Numbered from the stretch's first letter, positions 12,565-23,538 are shown. The stretch is 64,000 bases of DNA from Anodontia alba (GCA_964016985.1 OZ024824.1:117262951-117326950); one strand, 5' to 3'. Numbers and translations: made by a program. Notes: generated from the sequence alone by a model not told the origin.

Positions 12565-12974
12565 AAAAACAAGTTTCCCCACTTCGGTTGGATGACATAA
12601 TTAGTGTACATCTGTTAACTGAATGTAAGGTACTCTTTGTGATAACCGTCTGTCTAGGAATTAGCCATTTTGTCTTTATGAAAAACTTGAAATACTTATG
12701 AAACAAAAATGAAATAAAAATTTCACTGAAGTAAAATGAAATTCAAATTTTCCCGTTACAATTTCTCAATACAAAAACAAGTTTCCCCACTTCAGTTGGA
12801 TGACATAATTATTGTACTTCTGTTAACTGAATGTACTCTTTGTGATAACCTTCTGTCTAGGAATTAGCCATTTTGTCTTTATGAAAAACTTGAAATACTT
12901 ATGAAACAAAAATGAAATACAAATTTCACTGAAGTAAAATGAAATTCAAATTTTCCCTGTTAAAATTTCTCAAT
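12565..12974. repeat. Tandem duplication, two 208-bp copies
   Basis: Both copies begin AAAAACAAGTTTCCCCACTTC (12565 and 12773) and end at TTTCTCAATAC, with only a few differences. The right copy runs into the 3' end of the mariner relic, so the duplicated block is probably the mariner 3' flank and terminal repeat. Confidence 0.85.
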
Positions 12975-13187
12975 ACAATCTCCCTTTGCCTCGATGCTTT
13001 GTCCAATGCTGTTCCAGTTTACTTATCCCTTCAAAATAGAAGCCTTCTTCCTGGTCCCCTAATCACTGATCTATGAGGCCTTCATTGCTTCCAAAACTCC
13101 TACCACTAAGGTTAGTTTTCAGATTTGGAAACCAATTGAAGTCTGCAGGGGCTAAACCTGGAGAATATGGGGGATGAGGAAGGACCT

Positions 13188-13399
13188 TTAACCCTTGCAT
13201 ACTGAACCCGGATATACCCTGTTTTGCAAACAGTGCAGATCCAGATCAGTTGGCTTCTGAAGAAGCTAACTGATCTGGATCTGCACTGTTTGCCATAAAG
13301 AATGCAAATTTATAGCAACAATCTGGATCAAGTAATCTGATTGGCTGAAAATTAAAAGTGGGCATGGCTTCTTAATTTATTCAGCAGGACAAGGGTTAA
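13188..13399 (+). mobile_element. TTAA MITE inside the mariner relic
   Basis: TTAA at 13188-13191 and 13396-13399; ends CCCTTGCATACTGAA and CAGCAGGACAAGGG. Internal hairpin GCAAACAGTGCAGATCCAGA..TCTGCACTGTTTGC. It belongs to the CCCTTGTCCTGCTGAA family, also at 14479, 19163, 24385, 43552 and 53131. Confidence 0.85.
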
Positions 13400-13848
13400 G
13401 CTGCATTTAGACTCAGCAGCCAAAGCAACTTGAGAGGTGTGTGCTGGTGCATTATATTGCAAAAGTTGAACCCCTCAAGTCATATTTCCTCTTCTTTTCT
13501 TCACAGTCTTCTGACTCAGCTACCTTAGTTTTTCTGCATAATATGCACCATTTATCGTGCACTCTTCTTCAAGATAATCCAGTATGAAAATGCCCTTAAT
13601 ATCCAGAACGATAGAGGCCATCAAGTTTTCAGCACCCTGCTCACCCCTCATAAGAAATTCAAAACTCATGAATTTCTAATAAGGGGGTGAGCCAGGGTGC
13701 TTCCATTGCATACTCTGCTATTTGGCCTCAGAATCAAAGTGATGGACCCAAGTATCTCCTTTAATCACAACTCCACGCATAAATTCCTCAATGTCATATT
13801 CACAGGGAGACCAGAGATACTTAGAAATATTAAGCCAGCTCTTCTTCT

Positions 13849-14093
13849 GGGCCCAGTTGTTCAAAGCGTCGTTAGCTTAACGAGCTCGTTAAGGATCATT
13901 TCTTTAACTGTTTTAGCGGATTCAATATACAATATTCTGATATTTTTTGCTGAAAAAATGTGAGTAGCTTTTGCAATGCAAAAGCTACTCACATTTTTTC
14001 AGCAAAAAATTTCAGCATATTTGCGTATCGCTCGATGTAAATTTTAACGAATCGTTAACTAACGATGTCGTTAGCTTTGAACAACTGGGCCCA
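13849..14093. mobile_element. Palindromic MITE, GGGCCCAGTTGTTCAAAG ends
   Basis: Terminal inverted repeats GGGCCCAGTTGTTCAAAGC and GCTTTGAACAACTGGGCCC, with a long central palindrome around GCAAAAGCTACTCACATTTT. It interrupts the mariner coding region. Other copies are at 23127-23370 and 52551-52773. The superfamily is not certain because no clean target duplication is seen. Confidence 0.85.
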
Positions 14094-14478
14094 GATCTTT
14101 GGTCAACATTCTGGGCACTCATCTAGCTAAGACCCTAGACATCTCTAAGATATTGGTCAAGACAGACTGCCCCAAAACTTTTGCCTTATTGTCTAGCTAT
14201 ATCATGCAGGCTTCTTCTCCTGTCACAGATGATCAGACTGTGCACAAGTTCAAAGTAACCAGTTAGGGTGCCCAGATAAGTCATTATACTCCATGCTCTC
14301 CCTCTCTCACCTAAATTCAGCAGCCCATTTCTTCACTGTGCTGTAAGACTCATCCCCAAGTGTTTTAATGGAGTCATCATGAATTTCCTTCTGGGACATG
14401 TAGAAGTACTTTATGACTGCTCTGACTTACAGAAGTACTTTATGACTGCTCTAACTTCAACTTTATCCATTTTCTCAG

Positions 14479-14679
14479 TTTAACCCTTGTCCTGCTGAAC
14501 CCGGATATACCCTGCCTTTGCAAACAGTGTAGATCCAGATCAGTTGACTTCTGATCTGGATCTGCACTGTTTGCCATTAAGTATGTGAATCTAAATCAAC
14601 AAACTTGATCAAGTAATCTGATTGGATGAAAATTAGAAATGGGTGTGGCTTCTTAATTATTCAGCAGGACAAGGGTTAA
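14479..14679 (+). mobile_element. TTAA MITE, CCCTTGTCCTGCTGAA family
   Basis: Clean TTAA at both ends (14479-14482, 14676-14679) and near-perfect terminal repeats CCCTTGTCCTGCTGAA / TTCAGCAGGACAAGGG. It contains the GCAAACAGTGTAGATCCAGA hairpin. It sits 9 bp upstream of the mariner start codon. Confidence 0.9.
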
Positions 14680-14949
14680 TACACCCTTCCCATTTGCAGC
14701 AAATTACTACTGAAATAAATAGCTTTGAAATTTTATTATTTCTGCCAAAGATGTTGAATAAGTTAAAATTATCAACTAATTGAGGTTTCTTGATCATACC
14801 TGGTATATGTTTATGTGTTATTTTTGAAATTTCATTTAGTATATCCGGCCAAGAACTTCTCAATCATACCTATTACATTAAGGTGTTATTTTTTCAATAA
14901 AATTTTTATGCTTTTTTTGTATGCAAAAATTGGTGAAAAAAAAATATTC

Positions 14950-15072
14950 TATTCTATATATTTTTCTCATTTCTCAGCAAAACATATGTTGTGGGTACTC
15001 ATGAGAAGCACCTCACTGAGGCACTTCTTATGAGCATGATAACATTTTTTTGTGGAGAGATAAGAAAAATAT
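14950..15072. repeat. Palindromic MITE fragment, GTGGGTACTCATGAGAAG core
   Basis: Inverted arms around CACCTCACTGAGGCACTTC, flanked by CTCATTTCTCAGCAAAACATA and TGTGGAGAGATAAGAAAAAT. Related palindromes are at 40260-40530, 42590-42700 and 53505-53660; the last lies next to the 60-bp satellite. Confidence 0.6.
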
Positions 15073-15079
15073 CAATATT

Positions 15080-15594
15080 TTGGGGGTGAAAAAAACAACT
15101 TATCTGGTGCTATATTAATTATTATTAATTGAGCATGAGAAAAAAAACAACAACCTACAATAAGACTTATGTGACTAGCTAAGACTCAGGTCAGCCTGTT
15201 CATCTGTGCCATCTGAGCAGAATCTTTGCTGATCGTATGTGCCTTCTACAGCCTTCGGGGTACCCAAATAGAGATGGAGAATCCCTGCCATACTGGATGG
15301 ATGGACAGGCTGATCTGAGTTTTTGCTGGTCATACAGGTCTTGTAGGTTTTGTCCTGCTGGCTCTGTTATGTCAGATAAAAATAAACATGAGCTTCTCCA
15401 TATGAAAATGTGCCATCAGGATGCGTGGGTACAGTGAAGGGGCATGTATACAGGTGGGCAATCTGATCAGGGCCTTCACTGTCCCCTTACAGAACCATTG
15501 CACACTATAGTATATATAGATGTAAAGGAAAGGCCCTTATTAGTTAATGTGGCTTCCTGGTTGATCAGGATTATTACTGTTCACAGACTCTCTC
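15080..15594. other. No gene seen
   Basis: Mostly unique sequence. A weak inverted repeat surrounds ACAGTGAAGGGGC..GGCCTTCACTGTCCCC (about 15430-15490). The open frames at 15237-15647 are short, lack splice-site support and match nothing I recognise. Confidence 0.4.
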
Positions 15595-15775
15595 CATATT
15601 TACCCATAGTATTCGGACACCTCAACTCCTTACCATACTTATCCTAAAATTTGAACAATTTATTACCAGATGTTGTGTCTAAAAATTGCTGGATGAGTGG
15701 CAAACAGTGTAGACCCTGATGAGATGCCACATTCTGTGGCATCTCATCTGGGTCTACACTGTTTGTTCAGGCCTG
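15595..15775. mobile_element. MITE fragment with GCAAACAGTG-type hairpin
   Basis: Contains CTCCTTACCATACTTATCCT and, at 15700-15765, a hairpin CAAACAGTGTAGACC..GGTCTACACTGTTTG. An inverted relative lies at 18425-18590 and a partial one at 23760-23900. Ends are not clean. Confidence 0.55.
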
Positions 15776-15867
15776 TTTTGCTAAATACATACTATAAATA
15801 TGATATTCATACTAAGGCATCCTCTTTTATGAGTATTATATGTGGGTCTTCCTGGTAGACACCAGTA

Positions 15868-16113
15868 CTAACCCTTAAAGTGCCAAGAAAATTTGCATCT
15901 GAAAATGTCGTCTGCTTATGTCGTCTGCTGCATCTTCTTGCAAACTTTTCAATCTTACATTTTGCATATAGGCAAACAGTGTGGACCCAGATCAGACTGC
16001 TCCTAAAGGAGCAGTCTGATCTGGGTCCACACTGTTTGCAACAATGACTTTTAAAGTAACCGGCAGAAGACAAAGCAGACGACAATTGTTGTGATTGGCG
16101 CTTTAAGGGCTAA
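15868..16113. mobile_element. MITE with CTAA target duplication and perfect 32-bp hairpin
   Basis: Ends CCCTTAAAGTGCCAA and TTGGCGCTTTAAGGG, with CTAA directly outside both (15868-15871, 16110-16113) in place of the usual TTAA. The centre (15972-16039) is a perfect stem: each arm runs from GCAAACAGTGTGGACCCAGA through TCAGACTGCTCC, with loop TAAA. A related copy is at 35898-36138. Confidence 0.8.
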
Positions 16114-16117
16114 GCGA

Positions 16118-16210
16118 TGTGGATAAAGTGTCTTGTTCAAGGACACAACACTTGGTGCTTGCTGGGGTTGAACCTGCTGTTCTTAGCTTTACCACTGCAC
16201 CACTGTGCAC
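16118..16210 (-). repeat. tRNA-SINE fragment
   Basis: The minus strand reads GCAGTGGTAAAGC and later CAGGTTCAACCCC (B-box-like), followed by AAGTGTTGTGTCCTTGAACA. This arrangement is typical of the head of tRNA-derived SINEs. Too short and diverged to be a tRNA gene. Confidence 0.5.
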
Positions 16211-17087
16211 CCCAGAAGACACCTTTTCTCATGGGCTCCCATGTATTGTTTTTGTTCAATAAAGAACTTAGAGCTTGTGCTGCCAAAGTAAGTAATTCTG
16301 TTGATTTCTTTAACTCTTTCCCTGCCACAGGCGATAATAATAGGCTTCTGCAAACAGCATAGATCCAGATGGGGTAGCTCAATGAGCCGTCTCATCTGGA
16401 TCTACGCTGTTTGATAAAAAAAAAAAAAGCAGATGACAATAGAGGATCTTATAATGAGTGGTCATTTAATATGAAATTTAGGAAACGAGTTTGGGTAATT
16501 TCGGTATTTTGTGAGCCTTGGCGAGCAAAATACCAAAATTTCTCAATGAGTTCCATAAATTTCATATTAAATGACCATGAATGAAAGATTCTGTTTATCA
16601 CATGGCCCTTCCGATGACAAAAAATGCACAAAATATATTAAAGGCTTTCCATAGCTAAGCAGAACAACTCACTACCAAGGATTCAGTAGCACTCCACAAC
16701 AAAAATAGTTTGCATATTATTTGATAAGTAACAAAAATAACTAGAAACAAGATAAATATGCCGTTTATTACTTCGTTAAATTGTAGGAAATAATGATGAT
16801 TTTTATTTGAGCTAATAAATATTTCTTTTGAATAAACCAATTCAAAACTAAATACTCCATTGAACAACATCATTCAGCGAATCAATACTTCACTGAGAAT
16901 CAGTAAGGAAGTCCCCACAGTCAGCTGTCACATTTAAAGGTCATTGACCTTGATCAATACAGTTTATAGGGTGGTTGACTCAAGTAATTGACAGATTTTC
17001 AAGGATATAAAATGTTTTAACTGTAACTTGGATTTTAATTTGACACATTTATCGACTGTCAGTCATGTTATCCTCCAATGCTTTTTC

Positions 17088-17290
17088 GGAGGAGGTGAAA
17101 ATGTTTCATTTAAGAAATAAATTATTCCAAACTGTGCTCAAATGCCTAAGATGAAACACAGTTGAGTTTGGGTTGTACTCATTTGAGCACAAGCGAGCGC
17201 AGCGAGCGAGGGCTCAAATGGTTAAAACCCAAACTCAACTGTGCTTAATCTGGGGCATTTGAGCATGCTTCAGAATAATTTATTTCTTTT
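17088..17290. repeat. Large inverted repeat with ~75-bp arms
   Basis: Arms run from GAAATAAATTATTCCAAACT through CCAAACTCAACTGTG in inverted orientation. The short loop contains GCGAGCGCAGCGAGCGAGGG. The arms differ by a few bases. It would form a strong hairpin in single-stranded DNA or RNA. Confidence 0.8.
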
Positions 17291-17445
17291 CTAACACCCT
17301 CATTGAGCGAATTTTGCATAAATGAGATTTTTTATTGATTTTTATTATTTTTATTACCTGACTTCCCCTTCAGTAGTTGACAATACCTCTTAAGCAGTAC
17401 GTCATACGGTTATGTAATTACAAGGTTCGATGATGAATATTCAAA

Positions 17446-17743
17446 ATGGCGGACAATTTATGCGAATCAGCTGACGATGTAAAATATAAAAACAATGTAA
17501 AATATAAAAAACTTGTATCTTGTGTTCATCAAAGAATTGCAAAACGTATGAAATTGGAGTGTTACGATGGAATTACGAAGGACAGATATATAACAGCAAA
17601 ACAAGAATGTTAACTGACTTTCTTTTGTTTTCCCGGACATGTCAACAAATACACGATGGAAAGAAGAAGTAAAACTGTGTTTGAATGGTATAACCTATGT
17701 AGGAACTTAACCTGTAGAGGAACTCATCAGGTAAAAAAAGTCA
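17446..17743 (+). pseudogene. Possible degraded transposase first exon(s)
   Basis: An ATG in good context (CAAAATGGCGG) opens a 55-codon frame starting MADNLCESADDVKYKNNVK and ending at TAA 17611-17613. The same frame then stays open to 17743, giving ERRSKTVFEWYNLCRNLTC, and stops at a splice-donor-like CATCAG/GTAAAA. The KTVxEWYNLCR pattern resembles the region before the catalytic domain in Merlin/IS1016-type transposases, which would fit its place inside a 1.95 kb element. That assignment rests on one short motif. A single in-frame stop suggests decay. It could also be a non-coding coincidence. Confidence 0.3.
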
Positions 17744-17871
17744 AAGAACTGCAATGTTCATAGATCATTTTCTGTCTTAATACATAATATAATTTATTAT
17801 GTATATGAATGTTTCAGCCACTATTGTAAGCTAGCTAGCATCCATAGTTACCAGGGCTGAAACTTTCCTAA

Positions 17872-17911
17872 ATATGATTGGTTTCCCGTCCTATGATTGG
17901 TTTCCCGTCCA
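17872..17911. promoter_or_regulatory. Tandem CCAAT-box direct repeat
   Basis: Two adjacent copies of TATGATTGGTTTCCCGTCC, each with an inverted CCAAT box. The pair lies between a plus-strand and a minus-strand open frame of the 16440-18390 element. Promoter role is inferred only from the motif. Confidence 0.25.
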
Positions 17912-17959
17912 TAGCACGCAACGAAATTCCTATGCTCAAATACTTTAGATAAAGCATGG

Positions 17960-18280
17960 CTAGAAATGTAGAGACAAATAAGGAGCAACACAAGCAGGGG
18001 TGTTAGAATGACTGTTTGACAACATTGAAATTGCCTCCAAATTGCCGGAAAAGATCAAATTTAAACCACCATGAATATTTCTGGTAGCCGTATTATTCAG
18101 ACTGTGATTTTGTTGTCTTCCATTTCCATCGATCTGAACTTTATCATTCGTCTCAAAATTGAAGGCAGGATCTGTTTCCAAAAAAAAAAAGTTGTACAAT
18201 CGGCGAACGGGGACACCATCTTGGTTGCTATCAACAAGCGGAGTAATTTGAATATTAATGAGGGTAATTAGGCTAACCAA
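17960..18280 (-). CDS. Unrecognised 106-residue open frame
   Basis: Open from ATG 18280 to a stop at 17960. The peptide has ETDPAFNFETNDKVQID and NIHGGLNLIFSGN but no motif I know. The reading crosses a T-rich run (18181-18192) that often shifts frame. It is inside the mobile element 16440-18390 and may be a transposon-derived fragment or chance. No splice signals assign it to a host gene. Confidence 0.15.
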   Translation of the reverse strand: MVSLITLINIQITPLVDSNQDGVPVRRLYNFFFLETDPAFNFETNDKVQIDGNGRQQNHSLNNTATRNIHGGLNLIFSGNLEAISMLSNSHSNTPACVAPYLSLHF

Positions 18281-18424
18281 TGGGAAGCCTTGCAGGTGTT
18301 ATTACACATGTGGTCATATGATTTTTATGACATGGGTTATTTCACTGAATAACTTGATGGTCATGTGATAAAATGTTGTCTGAAATTTGGCACCGAAAGA
18401 GTTAAACCCAAAGCACCCTATTTA

Positions 18425-18840
18425 CTGTTTGTATTCAGACAGACAGGCCTGAACAAACTGTAGATCCAGTCATGAGGGTCTACACTATTTGCCTCTCATC
18501 AAGCATTTTTTAGACATAACATCAGGTTTCAAATTTTAGAATAAGTATGGTAAGGAGTTGCGGTATCAGAATACTTATGTTGACAGTGAAATTAGTAGCT
18601 GACAAATCAAGGAAATTTTCCTTTCAGTTTCTTTTTTTTTTTTTTCTTATGATTCGTCCCCTAACCCATTAAGGTTGAGTGGTCTCTTCTACCACAATGC
18701 TTTTGGCTGGTCTGTTTCCAACAGCAGGGTATCTAGTTAGTTTTTTATTATTATGTTTTTATAGAAATTCCTGTATTTAATGCAAACAGATGCCGCAGAA
18801 TGCAGCATCTGATCAGGGTCTGCACTGTTTGCCAAATACC
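18425..18840. repeat. MITE remnants with GCAAACAGTG-type hairpins
   Basis: Two partial hairpins are present: CAAACTGTAGATCC..GGGTCTACACTATTTG (about 18450-18492) and GCAAACAGATGCCGC..GGTCTGCACTGTTTGCC (about 18780-18832). The first is followed by TTTAGAATAAGTATGGTAAG, the inverted version of 15600-15650. A T-run lies at 18630-18645. Confidence 0.5.
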
Positions 18841-19162
18841 CTTTTTGGGTTTCCCAAACAAAATGAAAATAAGGGGAAAGGGTAAACTGCCAAGGGGAAT
18901 AACTTTGGATATTCCCCCCTCCCCTTCTCATTAAAAGAAAGAATTTGCCTGCCTGTTTCCCATTATGCAAATTAAATGTTTTGTAAGTCAAGCTCATTAA
19001 AATAGGCAAATAAATTACGCTGAAGTTCTGGCCAGTATAAACAAGACCTTCATGTAATGAGTAGCCTGCCCAAACAAAAGATGGCATTTTCATACACTTT
19101 TGTGACTGTAAGGTTTTTGAGATATTATAATAATTTGGAAGCAAAAAAGTGAATGAAAAACT

Positions 19163-19376
19163 TTAACCCTTGTCATGCTGAACCCAGATATACCCTGCCT
19201 TTGCAAAGAGTGTAGATCTAGATCAGTTGGCTTCTGAAGAAGCCAACAGATCTGGATCTGCACTGTTTGCCATTAAGTATGTGAATTTATAGCAACAATC
19301 CTGATCAAGCAATCTGATTGGCTGAAAATTAGAAGTGGGTGTGGCATCTTAATCTATTCAGCAGGACAAGGGTTAA
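19163..19376 (+). mobile_element. TTAA MITE, CCCTTGTCCTGCTGAA family
   Basis: TTAA at 19163-19166 and 19373-19376; ends CCCTTGTCATGCTGAA and TTCAGCAGGACAAGGG; internal hairpin GATCAGTTGGCTTC/GAAGCCAACAGATC within the conserved GCAAA..TTTGC block. Confidence 0.9.
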
Positions 19377-19446
19377 GTGGTGGCTACTGACATACACATG
19401 CAGAGGCACATGCCAGTGACAACACCAGAGTTCTTATACAGGCAAA

Positions 19447-19645
19447 TTAACCCTTTAAGCATCATGCTAAAAAGAACTATTGCAGACTTTCTCAATTTGT
19501 TTTCTTCATAAGAAAAAATAAGGCTTTATATTTCATGTGAATCATCTACCAGCAGATGATTCACATGAAATCTCAAGCCTTACTTTCTTGGGAAAAAAAA
19601 TTTCAGAATAAGTGCTACTGTTGTGATTGTCACACCACAGGTTAA
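19447..19645. mobile_element. TTAA MITE with ATTTCATGTGAATCATC hairpin
   Basis: TTAA at 19447-19450 and 19642-19645. The centre (about 19530-19571) is a near-perfect stem ATTTCATGTGAATCATCT/AGATGATTCACATGAAAT. Outer arms carry AAGGCTTTATA and TCAAGCCTTACTTTC. Related arms occur at about 9300, 10450, 36840 and 49590. Confidence 0.7.
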
Positions 19646-19879
19646 CAAGAAGAAGGCAGGCTCTGAAATAATACATTAAAACTGGGCATCAAAGATATCA
19701 AAAAATGTGGTGATTTAAACACAAAAACTAATCAGAAAAAGAAAAATGTTTATTGTCATACTGACAAAATGTATTATCATTGCATACATAGAAAGAATAG
19801 TGCTTTATGCATACATGAATAAAAGCTAATAAAAGAGTATTAAAAAGCAAAATAAAAAAAAAAAAAAGCAGAAATGGAT

Positions 19880-20340
19880 TCTGAGGAGCTTTGTAGCCCA
19901 GATCTCACCAATCTGTTCATGTATTACTGATCTAGATAGCTAATATGTGGAAGGATTGGGTCAGAGTTTTACTACTGTCCTTCAACGTCATGAAAATATG
20001 GGGGCCCACTGGCCATGGTTCACTTACCTGAACGAAATAGCCAAGGCAGATATGCAGATAATACCCAATTTTCTTCCAATCCTGCCATTGCAACTAATGA
20101 ATGGATCATCATCTAAGCAGTTCTTGGTTTAGAAGAAGAAGAAATTGTTTTTGCTATTATTTTTTATCATATATTGGCATGACAGTCAATGGAGCATGAC
20201 CATTTGGACAAATTCTCAATCCCGTTTCAATTGAAGGATTAACATGAAATTTGGTGAAAGTTGGCCACGATTTCAGAAGAGAAGTTTTTTAACAATATCA
20301 TGATTTTATACATGTATACAGCACAGGGGCAGGGGAAAAT
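19880..20340 (+). repeat. Interspersed repeat, mollusc type
   Basis: Contains CCATGGTTCACTTACCTGA, CATCATCTAAGCAGTTCTTGGTTTAGAAGAAGAA and GAAATTTGGTGAAAGTTGG (in parts). This order of blocks looks like a dispersed repeat rather than unique DNA. No frame or ends can be defined. Confidence 0.4.
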
Positions 20341-20634
20341 AACCCTCACAGAATAAAACTTCTGTTATAAATTAAAGTGTTTGCTACTTCAATCATATGT
20401 TGTAAGTTTTAGACAAATAGCTAATTTTGTCTTTGTGTGCATGTTCATTGCTCTCAAGGATCATTCTATAATCTATTTATCTTTGCCAGAACACAGGAAC
20501 CTGCCAAATTAAATTGCTCTCATTGGCATTGAAAAGCCAAAAAATGACGGGAGAAGAGGTTTTTCAATTGCAAGCTGCCATTCTCACCTTTGCTACATGT
20601 CCTATGTTTCTTTACAAGGCCTGACAGGAGACAA

Positions 20635-20780
20635 GTGCAACAAGGTCTTCTTTCCCTGCTAATGTGCATCAGGATCTTCTTTCCCTGTTGATGCACAACA
20701 GGGTCTTCTTTCCCTGCAGGTTTACAACAGGGTCCTGTTTCCCTGCTATTCCACACCAGGGTCTTCTTTCCATACTGTAG
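20635..20780. repeat. ~29-bp minisatellite, 5 copies
   Basis: GGGTCTTCTTTCCCTG recurs with spacers such as CTGATGCACAACA. On the minus strand it gives a short repeated peptide (GKEDPVV), a by-product of the repeat. Confidence 0.85.
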
Positions 20781-21745
20781 CAAATTTCATTTACAAATTA
20801 GCTACTTTAAGATTTGCCATGGCAACCAAACAAAATAGTCATTGATCATAAAAGACATACAATCATTAAATGATTATAACTGCCAAATATGGTTCACATC
20901 ACTTCACCGGTTATGGAGAAAAGGCACTTTAACCATTTTCCCATCATACGTCTATTGGAGCTTTCTGTTCGGTGGCAATTAAACCAAGAGGCAGATTAGC
21001 AAACTTTTAGCTATTTAGCAAACTATTACCCAAGCAACATTTGCACCAAATCAGAGTCATACTGCTTCAGTTTTTTTCTTAGGAATTGTCATTTAAAACT
21101 TTTCTTTTTTAAAATTTAATGCTTTCATAGCAACCAAACTAAATGGCCAGAGGTCATAATTTCACCAAAAGCATAAACTTGGTTGACAATCATCAAATAG
21201 CCAAATATGGTTCACATCACTTCACTGCTTATGAAGAAAATGCACTTTGACCATTTTCCCATTAGTCTATGGAGCTATTGGTCATAAGTCTATGGGAGCT
21301 TTTTGTTGCCATGGCAACCAAACCATGAGGCAGATCACAATAATTTTAGCTATTTTGAATTGCCCTAACCCAAGCAACATTTGTACCAAATTAGAGTCAT
21401 ACTGCTTCAATGGTTTTAAAAGAGTTGTTATTTTAGTTTGTTTTTTTATATTTAATGTTGCCAAGGCAATCAAACAAAATGATCACTGGTCATAAAACAG
21501 AAAAACTTGGTAGACCATCATTAAATGATCATAGCTGCCAAATATAGTTCACATTACTTCATGCTTTTGGAGACAATGCAATTTAACCATTTTCCCATTA
21601 TAAGTCTATGGGAGCTTTGTGTTGCAATGACAACAAAACCAAGAAGCAACTCACCATAATTTTAGCCATTTCTAAATCCCCTACTCAAGCAATATTCTAT
21701 AAACCTTATTAGGGAAAATCATTTCAATGATCTGGAGAAGTCATT
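20780..21745 (+). repeat. ~320 bp tandem array, 3 copies
   Basis: Units share AAATATGGTTCACATCACTTC (about 20888, 21205, 21541), ACCATTTTCCCAT and CCAAGCAACATTTG. A diverged fragment is at 35250-35420. No coding. Confidence 0.8.
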
Positions 21746-21786
21746 TGAATGTGTCAACGTGCCATGTTTTTCTCTTAGATTTGATT

Positions 21787-22040
21787 GTGTTGGGGTTTAA
21801 CGACACGTCAACCCTTGAGGGTCATTTTGTGTCGTCTCCCAGAGAAAGGGAGAAAAGAGATAGAAGAGAGAGTAGAGGAGATGAAAGAGAGGGACAGGGA
21901 AGAAAGAGGAACAGGAATGAAAGTGAAGAAACAGAAGAAATAAAAACATTCCCCCTCTACCCTTACCCACTACAAGGATAGCAGGCCTTGCCCAACTGTA
22001 AGCCAATATCAATTGGACGCCCCAGAGATGTAAGATACAC
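21787..22040 (+). repeat. Interspersed repeat R, plus-strand copy
   Basis: Starts GTGTTGGGGTTTAACGACAC, has a purine-rich AGAGA core and ends through AAGGATAGCAGGCCTTGCCC. Matches 48322-48592 on the same strand and 9905-10150 inverted. Confidence 0.75.
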
Positions 22041-22089
22041 AGCACCTTCGCACCACCCGACCACAATTTGACCCCCACCTGCCCGCCTA

Positions 22090-22597
22090 TTACTATATCA
22101 AAGTCGGGTTAGTGGGGTATTGCATTTCCATATGTTTCTGATGACTGAGACCATAATACTCTGCCCAGATGCCAATAAAATGAAGCTCTGTTATGCAATT
22201 AGTTAAGTAATACTAATAAGACAGTTAACTAGAAACCCACAAACAAAATTCTTAAATATAAAACACAATGAAGTAGCTCAAAACCCTTCCAAAATTTACA
22301 TCTGCATAAAAAATCAATCAAATTACATGTTTTAAATGGTTTCCTATGTTAAAAAAATAAAGATTTTAAGACTATATAGTACAGTGCAGGGAACCAGTGT
22401 TATCAGAGAAAAGTAGCCCCCACCCCCCACCCCCCAACAGGTAAATCTCGTAATACCACCTATTGTGAACAGACTCATTAGTGAATAAGAGTTGAGGGCA
22501 GTAGCCATAAAACATCTGGTTGAATTATCATTTGAGAATGAATTTTTTTGCCACTTTTTTTCTTAGAGAAAAAACTTGTCATGATGAACTGATGCCT
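22090..22597. other. No gene seen
   Basis: Unique AT-rich sequence with a C-run at about 22421-22435. No long frame, RNA gene or repeat could be supported. Confidence 0.5.
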
Positions 22598-22652
22598 GAC
22601 AAAAGGTGATCACTATAGCTAATCCTGAGCATAGCTCAGAAGAGCTAAAAAT
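22598..22652 (+). repeat. Solo 3' hairpin end of a modular element
   Basis: GACAAAAGGTGATCACTATAGC followed by a stem TAGCTAATCCTGAGC / GCTCAGAAGAGCTA. This is the tail seen at 7718, 32885 and 51683, here without head or array. Confidence 0.55.
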
Positions 22653-23126
22653 GGGTCTATGGGGTAAGTGCAGACATCAAAGACCCGGTTCTAATTCTGC
22701 AGATGTGCATTCTAATAAGGACCTTCATTGTCCATTAAAAAAAAAGAAGAAAAAAAAAAAGGAAGAAAAAAACAACAAAAAAAACAGCTTCAGTGTCCAT
22801 AAATGATTGTCAAATACACTGTGAGGGGAAATTATGGTGAATGGATATACATGTATATCAATGGGGGAGAATGCTAAGCAAAAATCCCTCATCAAAGGGG
22901 AGGTTGAGGGGGGAAGGACTCAAAAAGAGCAAAGTGTTTTCTTTAAGCATGGCCTTTTTGAGAACAGAAGCATCTACTTTCAGGTCAGAGTTAGCTCCCT
23001 TGAAGATGTATCAGAATGAGCTCCCTTGAAGATGTATCTACCATATTTAGTCTAAGTATTGGGACACCCTATCTTTTTCAATACTTCTAAAATTTGAAAT
23101 AGTATGCAACTATTTTATATCTTTCT

Positions 23127-23370
23127 GGGCCCAGTTGTTCAAAGCTAACGATGTCGTTAGTTAACGATTCGTTAAAATTTACATCGAGTGATACACAAAT
23201 ATGCTGAAATTTTTTGCTGAAAAAATGTGAGTAGCTTTTGCAGTGCAAAAGCTACTCACATTTTTTCAGCAAAAAATATCAGAATATTGTGTATTGAATC
23301 CGCTAAAACAGTTAACGAAATGACCCTTAATGAGCTCGTTAAGCTAACAATGCTTTGAACAACTGGGCCC
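23127..23370. mobile_element. Palindromic MITE, GGGCCCAGTTGTTCAAAG family
   Basis: Perfect ends GGGCCCAGTTGTTCAAAG and CTTTGAACAACTGGGCCC. The arrangement of internal blocks is the reverse of the copy at 13849. The central stem is AAAATGTGAGTAGCTTTTGC and its inverse. Confidence 0.9.
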
Positions 23371-23538
23371 TGGTCGACAGTCAAAACTATCAGCTGCTTT
23401 GGCCTCAGGTGATAGTTCATCAGGTGGTCCACAACACTGAGGGGCTGAAAGTTTTGACTCTTGCCCAGAAAGGTATGATATAGTTGTTTTATTACCCAAC
23501 TCATATTTTAAAGGAACTGTTGCTAGGTAACCTGGACA

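Larger units (their letters stand above)
12970..14470 (-). pseudogene. Dead mariner-family transposase
   Basis: The minus strand gives fragments diagnostic of mariner DDE transposases. The N-terminus is MDKVEVRAVIKYF (14470 downwards), followed by KKWAAEFR. Then come GDTWVHHFDSEAK and SMQWKHPGSPP (about 13680-13765), APAHTSQVALAA (about 13410-13450), PPYSPGLAPADF (about 13130-13170) and KLEQHWTKHRGK before a stop at 12970-12972. The frame is broken by several stops and shifts. Two catalytic aspartates are lost: the HDNAPAH-type motif reads YNAPAH, and YSPDLAP reads YSPGLAP; the first (GDTWV) remains. MITEs at 13188-13399 and 13849-14093 lie inside it, and another (14479-14679) lies just upstream of the start codon. 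It cannot encode an active enzyme. Confidence 0.9.
16440..18390. mobile_element. Longer relative of the element at 33110, with possible coding exon
   Basis: The left part (GAGGATCTTATAAT, TAAATTTCATATTAAATGACC, GATTCTGTTTATCACATGG) and right part (GTCATGTGATAAAATGTTGTC) match the two ends of the 0.3 kb element at 33110-33412. The short one therefore looks like an internally deleted version of this one. The interior carries a 75-bp-armed inverted repeat, the ORF at 17446 and a CCAAT-bearing segment. Class not resolved. Confidence 0.5.
16310..18405. mobile_element. TTAA element (CTCTTTC ends) enlarged by a nested insertion
   Basis: TTAA at 16310-16313 and 18402-18405. Ends CTCTTTCCCTGCCA and TGGCACCGAAAGAG form terminal inverted repeats. 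Directly inside the left end is a GCAAACAGCATAGATCC hairpin (16350-16414). Only about 150 bp belong to this MITE; the remaining ~1.95 kb (16440-18390) is a second element. Confidence 0.65.
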